Shown here: positions 6,394 through 12,963 of the stretch, piece after piece
Layout: each line of letters starts with the position of its first letter
Numbering within the stretch: the first letter of the stretch is position 1
NCBI GenBank assembly: GCA_023134955.1
Contig: JAGLUC010000142.1
Coordinates: forward strand, 1-12,963
DNA: 12,963 bases
Reading direction: 5' to 3'
DNA from: Methylococcales bacterium
GTDB lineage: Bacteria; Pseudomonadota; Gammaproteobacteria; Methylococcales; Methylomonadaceae
The notes under the pieces: generated by a model
Databases searched by the model: none
The model's input: the letters and a program-made list of their open reading frames with translations, nothing else
Told to the model about the DNA's origin: nothing
Program-made: the position numbers and the translations under genes

Positions 6394-9300
6394 ATGACCA
6401 TTTTTGGTAAGAAAAAACAAAATAAATTATTTAAATATCCAGGTATTCCGACTTTACTAGACGGTAACTCTGCCGTGGTGATGTGTGAAAAACAGTCTAG
6501 TGATGCGGCTGGCGCTTACCTTTCCACTTTAGATTCTGAAATGAGTTCACTTTGGAATCAAGAAAAAAATCAGGGACATCTTAATATAGCGAACAGAGCA
6601 TTAATCTCTATTCAACCAGAAGACAATCACGCGGCTGCTACTGCTACCGCAGGTCTAGCATTATCAGGATTAAGAGCCACGCACTTTAGTTCTTCTGCAC
6701 AAAGTATTGCCTCGGCACACGAGTCACTTTATGCCGCAGTAGGTAAGCGCTTGCCCTATGTATTAAATATGGCTTGCCAATCAATCAGCAAAGCTGGTGC
6801 CAATATTCACTGTAGCCATGATGATTATCACAGCATGGATAACACCGGCTTTATTCAATTATTTGCTCGTAACAATCAATCTGCCGCAGACTTAAACCTC
6901 ATCAGCCGTAAAATTGCAGAACTGAGTTTAAACCCTGTGGCAGTTGCTCAAGATGGATTTTTAACCTCGCATTTAATTGAGCCCATCAACTTACCTGAGC
7001 GTGAATTAATTGAAGAATTTGTCGGTCTGGCTGATGACATTATTAGTACACCAACACCTGCTCAAGGTATTTTATATGGTAAATCACGCCGCCGCGTACC
7101 AGAAACCTGGACTGTAGATCAGCCTGTTCAATCGGGTGGCATGCAAGGGACTGACAGTTACATGCAAACAGTCGCAGGACAACGCCCTTACTTTTTTGAT
7201 CATGTAGCTGAAATTGCCGACCAATGCATGGATGAATGGTTTGAATTAACGGGTCGTCGTTATCAACGGGTTAATGAATATCTTTGTGATGACGCAGATT
7301 ATTTAATCATCGCCCAAGGCAGTGTTTTAAGCAAAGCTGAAGTCACTGCTGACTATTTACGCAAGGAGCGCAAAATTAAAGTTGGTGTGGTTGACCTGAC
7401 TATGTTCCGCCCTTTTCCCGGTGACTTAATCAGTCATCTTGCCAAAGCTCGCAAGGGCATTATAGTCTTAGAAAGAACCGACCAGCCTCTAGCAGAAGAC
7501 TTACCCCTTATTGCTGATATTCGTGCCAGCATGAATAAAGCCATAGACAATGCTAATAGCAAAGGCTCTGCATTTTCTAATTATGCAAGTTATGGAAAAA
7601 CAACAGATGTTGCACCGCTATATTCAGCTTGTTTTGGTTTGGGGGGACATGATGTACAGCCTGGCGATATTATTGTAGCTGTTGAAAATATGTTACCAGA
7701 AGGGGCAAAACAAAAGTTCTTCTACTTGGGTATAGACTTTGTTCACAGCAATGCCTTGTCACCCCAACAAGAAATTCAACAACAATACATTACTGAAACC
7801 TATCCAAATGTCGCAAAATTAACATTAAAAGGCGATAAAAAAGTCAATCTACAAAATGAAGGTGCAAAAAGCATTAGGATTCATTCTTTAGCCGGCTGTA
7901 AAAGCACAAGTGCAGGACAAGGTTTAGCTCAAACTTTATTTGATAAATTTGATTTTTCAGTAAAAGCCAATCCTCAGTTTGATATTGAGAAAAAAGGCCA
8001 ACCTGTTTGCTTTTACTTAACCGCAGGCACTGAATCATTACGTTTAAATAATGCTTACAACGCTGTTGATTCTGTCATCGCAATTGACCCCAACGTGTTC
8101 TCACACTGCAATCCATTAGCAGGGTTAAATGAAGGCGGTCACTTTATCATTCAAACTACATTGACTGATGCAAAAGCCGTTTGGCAGTCTTTTCCTGCCA
8201 CTGCACAACAATTCATTAGCGATAAAAACATTAAAGTGTTGTTTATTGATGCTGTTTCTATCGCGCAGCAAACGGATAAAGATTTAAGCAAACAATTTGA
8301 TCTGCAAAATACCCTATTCAAGGCTGTTTTCTTTAAAGCCACACAAATTGCTAATACTGAAGAGAAATCTGATGCAGACATTCAACAGGCTCTTGATAGT
8401 AATATTGACTTAGTCAAACGAGCTTACAACGAAGCCGCTGAAATTATCGTCACTGATATGACAGTGGGCGATACATCCCTCAATCAAGTCCATGAAGCAG
8501 TTGCCCCTTTATTATTGCAACAAAAACCCGCAAATGAAGAGGCTATCGCTGATATTCATCGTTTCTGGAATCAAACAGGTGCTTTATACGCTAACAAAGA
8601 TGAAGCCAATACTTTAGTAGATCCTTTTATCGCTTTAGGGATTGTGCCTGCATCAACTGGTATTTTTGGTGATATGTCTCAAACCCGTACCCAGCATCCA
8701 ATATGGATACCTGAAAACTGTACGGCTTGTGGTAACTGCTATAGCTCATGCCCTGATAGTGCTATTCCAGGGCTGATCAATACGGTGAATGAAGTATTTG
8801 AAAGTAATATCAAACGTATCGAAAAATCAGGTCATCCAGTTAAACATTTACGCCGAGCTATTCGTACAGTAGAAAAAAAATATCATGGCTTAACTGCTGA
8901 TAAATCAGTCGGTACAATTTTAGATCCTATTTTTTCAAAAGCTATTGGCGACACTATTAAAGAATACGCTGAGCCAGAAAGAGAAGAAGTGTCGCAAGAA
9001 TTTGCATGGTTTAAGGAGGCTATTGGTTCATTTAAATTTGCTCTGACAGAACCGTATCACGATGAGATGAATAACCGTATGCCAAGAAATGGTGGTTTAT
9101 TCTCCATTACTATTAATCCCGATAGCTGTAAAGGCTGTATGGAATGTGTCACTGTTTGTGAAACAGAGGCTTTATCGGTTGTTGAGCAAACGCCAGAATC
9201 CATTCAAAACTTGCGCGGTAACTGGAATTATTGGTTAGATTTACCGACATCTAACAATAAATACAGTCGAATTGATGATCTTAATGCAAAAAATGGGGTA

Positions 9301-11283
9301 TTAAACACTTTATTACTAGATAAGAAAAATCACAACACTATGTTAAATAGTGACACTACTCGCGCAGGTAGTGGTGAAAAAACAGCCATTCATTTATTTA
9401 CCAGTACGGTAACCGCATTAATGCAGCCCCGTGTTGAGGCGCATATCAAACAGCTTAATCAATTGATTGTTGATATGGAAAAGCATATTCGCTTACAACT
9501 GGTAAATACACTGGATATTAGCGATATAGATGCATTGGAAACGGCGATTGATGAAAATCAAAATGTAGATTTAACCTTATCACGCCTTAGTGGGTCTTTA
9601 GATAAAGATAAAACCACCCAGCCCATTGATCCCAAATGGTTAAAATGGGCATTACAAATTGTCGCCAAATTAAAACATCTTAAATGGAGTTATAGTCAAG
9701 GGCTTTCTGGTGAAGGTCGTGCTAATTTGGGGATGACGGAAAGCAGCCTTGATACTGCCGCACGCACTGCAACATTCCCTTATAACCCTTATCCTTTCCC
9801 GTGGGCAAAACATTTATCGCAAGATGCACCCTCATTAGCAATGGGGTTATTTGAAGGGCATATGCTAAAAATGGCGGAAGGTTTTAAGACCATACGGGTT
9901 GCTGAATTAGAAATCAAAGGCAAATACGACAAAACTGAACATGATAAATTCTTTGCTTATTTTGATTGGCGACAATTTAGTGAGCAAGAATACCTACTTT
10001 GCCCTCCGCTTGTCACGTTAAGCGCAGAAGGTATTGGCTCTGATTCTGGCTTCCAAAACTTATCAAATAGCTTACTGTCTGGTACTCCAATTAAAATATT
10101 GGTGTTAGATAACAAGTTGGCACTAGATAATAGCCCACGTAAAGAGCTTGGTCTAATTGCTATGGCGCATCGTAATGCTTATGTTCATCAAGGCTCATTA
10201 TCGAATACCGCCCATTTGTTAGCAGGTTATATTGACGGTCTTAACTATAGAGGTCCTGCATTATGGAGTATTTATACTTCTAACCAACCCGAAAATGGCT
10301 TGGCAAATAACTCGTTAACTCTACAAAGTAAATTAGCGATTGAATCTCGCGCTTATCCACTAACAAGTTTTGACCCTAGACGTGGAGCAACGTGGGAAGA
10401 ATGTATTTCTTTAGCAGGCAACCCTGATTTAGATCAGGACTGGATAATCTATTCACTGGATTACACCGATGAATACGGTAATAAATTTACTATGGATGTG
10501 CCGTTAACTTATGCAGACTGGGCATTAACAGAAGTACAGTTTAGCCATCATTTTAAAGCACTCCCTGCCGATACTCATACTGATGATATGGTGCTATTAA
10601 CTGATTATTTAGATTTAGATGAGCATAGCCAAGTGGGTAGCATTCCTTTTATCTGGGCAGTTCATCCGCAAAGTAATCATCTGCTCAAAGTGGTGGTTTC
10701 CGCAACCATGGTTAGCGCAACCCAGGAACGTAAGGCTTTTTGGCATACCTTAAAAGGCTTGGCAGGCAATAATCGAGTTGAAGTGGATACTCAAGCGATT
10801 GCCGATCAAGCCAAAGCTGAAATGGCACAAACCATTACCGAAGGCTTAATGAGTATGGTCGGTGGTGATGCCGGTGCATTAACTCGTATTTTGGCAGATG
10901 TCCCTGCCGTGAGCACGACAGATACAATACCTGTTACTAAACCAACAGTAACCGCAGAGAAAAAAGTTGAAATTGAAAAAACAGAAGCTCTAAAAGAACA
11001 AGATAGCGAGAAAAAACCAGCAGCTAAAGAGGCTTTTGAACCCGTCTGGATTGAAACCCCAGATTGTACAACCTGTGATGAATGTGTAGAAATTGCACCT
11101 GCTATTTTTCAATACAATGCGGATAAAAAAGCCATCGTCATAGACCCAACTAAAGGTACTTTTGAAGAAATAGTACGTTCAGCAGAAAAATGCACTGCAG
11201 TTATCATCCATCCAGGCACACCATGGAACCCAGATGAGCCTAATCTGGAACAACTGATCAAACGGGCTGAGAAGTTTCAATAA
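6394..11283 (+). CDS. divergent NifJ/PFOR-like protein with C-terminal ferredoxin fusion
   Basis: A 1629-residue homologue of pyruvate:ferredoxin oxidoreductase, whose usual length is about 1170-1230. Domains in order: POR N-terminal domain (about 20-200), transketolase C-like domain (about 285-400, AQGSV near 307), gamma domain (about 493-690), a 2[4Fe-4S] ferredoxin domain (C776, C779, C782, C786; C912, C915, C918, C922), a divergent thiamine domain (about 980-1350), a Lys/Glu-rich linker (about 1505-1548), and a single-cluster ferredoxin (C1558, C1561, C1564, remote C1600). Hand comparison with canonical PFOR shows RAGSGE (990-995) where CAGCGE binds the TPP-proximal cluster, E1116 and S1296 at the other two cysteine positions, and AEG (1211-1213) for GDG. 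In domain I, YPITP is YLSTL and the pyruvate-binding Arg is replaced near Q129, while Thr45 and Glu76 appear kept. Pyruvate oxidation is therefore doubtful, and an electron-transfer role with the following rnfC is more likely. The start has AGG six bases upstream. No frameshift is seen. Confidence 0.88.
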   Translation: MTIFGKKKQNKLFKYPGIPTLLDGNSAVVMCEKQSSDAAGAYLSTLDSEMSSLWNQEKNQGHLNIANRALISIQPEDNHAAATATAGLALSGLRATHFSSSAQSIASAHESLYAAVGKRLPYVLNMACQSISKAGANIHCSHDDYHSMDNTGFIQLFARNNQSAADLNLISRKIAELSLNPVAVAQDGFLTSHLIEPINLPERELIEEFVGLADDIISTPTPAQGILYGKSRRRVPETWTVDQPVQSGGMQGTDSYMQTVAGQRPYFFDHVAEIADQCMDEWFELTGRRYQRVNEYLCDDADYLIIAQGSVLSKAEVTADYLRKERKIKVGVVDLTMFRPFPGDLISHLAKARKGIIVLERTDQPLAEDLPLIADIRASMNKAIDNANSKGSAFSNYASYGKTTDVAPLYSACFGLGGHDVQPGDIIVAVENMLPEGAKQKFFYLGIDFVHSNALSPQQEIQQQYITETYPNVAKLTLKGDKKVNLQNEGAKSIRIHSLAGCKSTSAGQGLAQTLFDKFDFSVKANPQFDIEKKGQPVCFYLTAGTESLRLNNAYNAVDSVIAIDPNVFSHCNPLAGLNEGGHFIIQTTLTDAKAVWQSFPATAQQFISDKNIKVLFIDAVSIAQQTDKDLSKQFDLQNTLFKAVFFKATQIANTEEKSDADIQQALDSNIDLVKRAYNEAAEIIVTDMTVGDTSLNQVHEAVAPLLLQQKPANEEAIADIHRFWNQTGALYANKDEANTLVDPFIALGIVPASTGIFGDMSQTRTQHPIWIPENCTACGNCYSSCPDSAIPGLINTVNEVFESNIKRIEKSGHPVKHLRRAIRTVEKKYHGLTADKSVGTILDPIFSKAIGDTIKEYAEPEREEVSQEFAWFKEAIGSFKFALTEPYHDEMNNRMPRNGGLFSITINPDSCKGCMECVTVCETEALSVVEQTPESIQNLRGNWNYWLDLPTSNNKYSRIDDLNAKNGVLNTLLLDKKNHNTMLNSDTTRAGSGEKTAIHLFTSTVTALMQPRVEAHIKQLNQLIVDMEKHIRLQLVNTLDISDIDALETAIDENQNVDLTLSRLSGSLDKDKTTQPIDPKWLKWALQIVAKLKHLKWSYSQGLSGEGRANLGMTESSLDTAARTATFPYNPYPFPWAKHLSQDAPSLAMGLFEGHMLKMAEGFKTIRVAELEIKGKYDKTEHDKFFAYFDWRQFSEQEYLLCPPLVTLSAEGIGSDSGFQNLSNSLLSGTPIKILVLDNKLALDNSPRKELGLIAMAHRNAYVHQGSLSNTAHLLAGYIDGLNYRGPALWSIYTSNQPENGLANNSLTLQSKLAIESRAYPLTSFDPRRGATWEECISLAGNPDLDQDWIIYSLDYTDEYGNKFTMDVPLTYADWALTEVQFSHHFKALPADTHTDDMVLLTDYLDLDEHSQVGSIPFIWAVHPQSNHLLKVVVSATMVSATQERKAFWHTLKGLAGNNRVEVDTQAIADQAKAEMAQTITEGLMSMVGGDAGALTRILADVPAVSTTDTIPVTKPTVTAEKKVEIEKTEALKEQDSEKKPAAKEAFEPVWIETPDCTTCDECVEIAPAIFQYNADKKAIVIDPTKGTFEEIVRSAEKCTAVIIHPGTPWNPDEPNLEQLIKRAEKFQ

Positions 11284-11378
11284 GAAACCTAGTGCCAGCC
11301 ATACCAGTATATGATTCAAGTTTAATAATGATTAAAGTCAGTTCTATTCAATAGCTTGTTATAAAATAGGTATAAATA

Positions 11379-11528
11379 ATGACAAAAATCACTCAATTAT
11401 CTTAATTAGATTTAAATGAAAAAACCAGAAAATACCACCTAACCAGCATGTTTGCAGAAGAAGATATTGCTATTTCACATATCTTCCCTGATTTAAAAAT
11501 TGATTTAAAAGAAGTTTTTGCAGAGTAA
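11379..11528 (+). pseudogene. relic of a Uma2-like (DUF820) gene
   Basis: One frame reads MTKITQLS, a TAA stop, LDLNEKTRKYHLTS, then MFAEEDIAISHIFPDLKI and DLKEVFAE before a final stop. The beginning resembles Uma2-family N termini (TQLSQLDLN; a single C-to-T change of CAA would give the TAA). The end resembles Uma2 C termini (IFPDLKIDLKEVF). About 150 residues between would be missing. AGG eight bases before the ATG looks like an old ribosome binding site. The similarity is from memory of the family pattern. Alternatively, the 26-codon frame from 11448 to 11528 is a small unknown gene. Confidence 0.5.
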
Positions 11529-11555
11529 TAAAAATATCTATTGCCTAAAACACCT

Positions 11556-12899
11556 ATGAATTTATTCAACTTATTTGGCAAAAAAACCTTCCCTCACGGT
11601 ATACACCCTGAAGGGTTTAAAGAAGAAACTCACGACCACCAGGCGCGTCGTCTGCCTTTTGCTACCCAAATTATTTTGCCTTTATCTCAAAACATCGGCA
11701 AACCTGCTGTACCTGTTGTACATATTGGTCAGCAAGTTCTGCGTGGTCAACTCATCGCCAAAGCGGATGGCTTTATGTCAGTTCCTTTGCACGCATCGGT
11801 GACAGGCACTATAAAGAAAATAGATTTAGTCCCTAATGCCAGAGGTAATAAAGAACCAGCGATTATTATTGATACCGCGCTTAGTTCAACCCAGTCACTG
11901 CAAGCCAGTGTATTTAAGAATTTTGAACAGATGCCGCGCAAAGAATTGATTCAGGCGGTACAAAATACGGGGATGGTTGGACTAGGCGGAGCATCTTTCC
12001 CGACCCATGTAAAGATGAATATCCCTGATGATTGTAATATTCATACTGTCATCATTAACGGTTGCGAATGTGAACCTTTTTTAACCACCGACCACCGTAT
12101 TATGCTCGAACAAATCGAGTATTTAATTCGTGGTATTCGCATAGCAATGAAGTCTGTTGATGCACCAAAAGCAATTATCGGGGTGGAAGATAATAAAATT
12201 AATGTATTAGAAGCTATTCAACCCCATTTGCCGATTGATGGCAGTATTAGCATAGAAGCGGTGGTAACTAAGTACCCTCAGGGTGCGGAAAAAATGCTGG
12301 TGTATTCTTTGTTGGGTAAAGAGATTCCATCAGGAAAATTACCATCCTCAATAGGTGTCGCTATCTTTAATGTTGCGACTCTAGCCGCTATTGGAGAATT
12401 ATTACCCTATAGTCGAGGACTTATCGAACGTATTGTAACGATTACAGGTGATGATCTAAACAAACCTGGGAATTACTTAGTTCCAATAGGTACACCACTC
12501 AGCCATATTTTGGAACATGCTGAATTTACTGGCAATGAAGCTGAATTAATATTAGGTGGTCCAATGATGGGGATGCCAGCAGGATTTTTAAATACACCCG
12601 TTAAAAAAGGTACAGGAGCTGTTTTAGTGCTGGATAAACGTGCCACAAAACGTGATGATATTTTACCCTGCATAAAATGCTCCATGTGTTTACAGGTTTG
12701 CCCTATTAACCTGAACCCGTCTGAACTTGGTATGCTGGCAGCAAAACGACAATATGATGTGATGGAGGAGCAATACCACCTGAATGATTGTTTTGAGTGT
12801 GGTTGCTGTAGCTACGTCTGTCCTTCTAACATTCCTTTGGTACAGTATTTTAGGATTGCTAAGACTTTGAATCGGGAAAGACATAGGATGGAATCATAA
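11556..12899 (+). CDS. rnfC: RnfC-like subunit of Rnf electron transport complex
   Basis: A 447-residue peripheral subunit of the Rnf (Rsx) membrane complex, which exchanges electrons between NADH and ferredoxin or flavodoxin and couples this to an ion gradient. Visible parts: the RnfC N-terminal sandwich domain (FPHGIHPEGFKE onward, about 10-110), the Gly-rich nucleotide/FMN-binding stretch VGLGGASFPTHVKM (from 141), NGCECEPFLTTDHR, a central SLBB-like region, and two [4Fe-4S] motifs: C372, C375, C378, C382 and C412, C415, C418, C422. The long Ala/Lys-rich tail of enterobacterial RsxC is absent. The ATG at 11556 is chosen because MNLFNLFGKKTFPHG looks like a natural N terminus; a TTG at 11541 would add five residues. 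Neither start has a good Shine-Dalgarno sequence. It lies 272 bp after the PFOR-like gene, same strand. No other rnf gene is in the window and a REP follows directly, so it may stand apart from rnfABDGE. Confidence 0.9.
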   Translation: MNLFNLFGKKTFPHGIHPEGFKEETHDHQARRLPFATQIILPLSQNIGKPAVPVVHIGQQVLRGQLIAKADGFMSVPLHASVTGTIKKIDLVPNARGNKEPAIIIDTALSSTQSLQASVFKNFEQMPRKELIQAVQNTGMVGLGGASFPTHVKMNIPDDCNIHTVIINGCECEPFLTTDHRIMLEQIEYLIRGIRIAMKSVDAPKAIIGVEDNKINVLEAIQPHLPIDGSISIEAVVTKYPQGAEKMLVYSLLGKEIPSGKLPSSIGVAIFNVATLAAIGELLPYSRGLIERIVTITGDDLNKPGNYLVPIGTPLSHILEHAEFTGNEAELILGGPMMGMPAGFLNTPVKKGTGAVLVLDKRATKRDDILPCIKCSMCLQVCPINLNPSELGMLAAKRQYDVMEEQYHLNDCFECGCCSYVCPSNIPLVQYFRIAKTLNRERHRMES

Positions 12900-12938
12900 G
12901 TATTAATTGTTCCAGAAGTATTCGCAGTAATGAAAAAT

Positions 12939-12963
12939 TAGCCCGTATGAAGTTTACCTAATA
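12939..12963 (+). repeat. REP palindrome cut by the window edge
   Basis: TAGCCCGTATGAAG and the following bases to AATA match the forward REP at 5152 onward. The expected closing CGGGG would lie beyond the window. The foot reads TTAG instead of GTAG. It begins 39 bases after the rnfC stop. Confidence 0.65.

Noticed and set aside
11575..11802. 75-codon frame overlapping the start of rnfC
   Set aside because: Out of frame with the well-supported RnfC N-terminal domain and without recognisable features.

Overview
The window looks like chromosomal DNA of an AT-rich gammaproteobacterium. GspF/GspD/pseudopilin genes, an Rnf-type subunit, REP palindromes with a RAYT transposase, and a dispersed CCCTCTCC/GGAGAGGG hairpin repeat together fit a sulfur- or methane-oxidising lineage such as Methylococcales. 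That placement is inference from gene content and repeat style; no rRNA or other marker is present. All convincing genes lie on the + strand.

Region 1 (1-5963) is part of a type II secretion / type IV pilus-like assembly operon. It contains the 3' end of a GspF/PilC inner-membrane platform protein, a short exported GspB/MshK-like protein, a GspD/PilQ/MshL-family secretin, a large pseudopilin with cysteine-rich GG-x-W repeats, and a second GspG-like pseudopilin. The first three junctions are overlapping or very short, so the genes are probably co-transcribed. Between the two pseudopilin genes sits a REPtron: a REP-associated HUH tyrosine transposase gene flanked by GTAG-footed REP palindromes in both orientations. 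Just upstream of it is a decayed copy of the REP plus the first bases of a RAYT gene.

Region 2 (5964-6393) is a 430-bp gene-free spacer. A near-identical 22-bp direct repeat brackets a long imperfect inverted repeat built from CCCTCTCC hairpins. The remainder is the leader of the next gene.

Region 3 (6394-12899) holds a 1629-residue homologue of pyruvate:ferredoxin oxidoreductase (NifJ/PFOR) followed by an RnfC-like gene. The PFOR-like protein keeps the PFOR domain order and an intact 2[4Fe-4S] ferredoxin domain. By eye it has lost the four cysteines of the TPP-proximal cluster, the GDG thiamine-diphosphate motif and the pyruvate-binding arginine, and it carries an extra single-cluster ferredoxin domain at its C terminus. 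With RnfC next door, the best guess is an electron-transfer module rather than a genuine pyruvate oxidoreductase. This is the most interesting part of the window. Between the two genes is a short relic of a Uma2-like gene with an in-frame stop.

The window ends inside another REP element just after rnfC.
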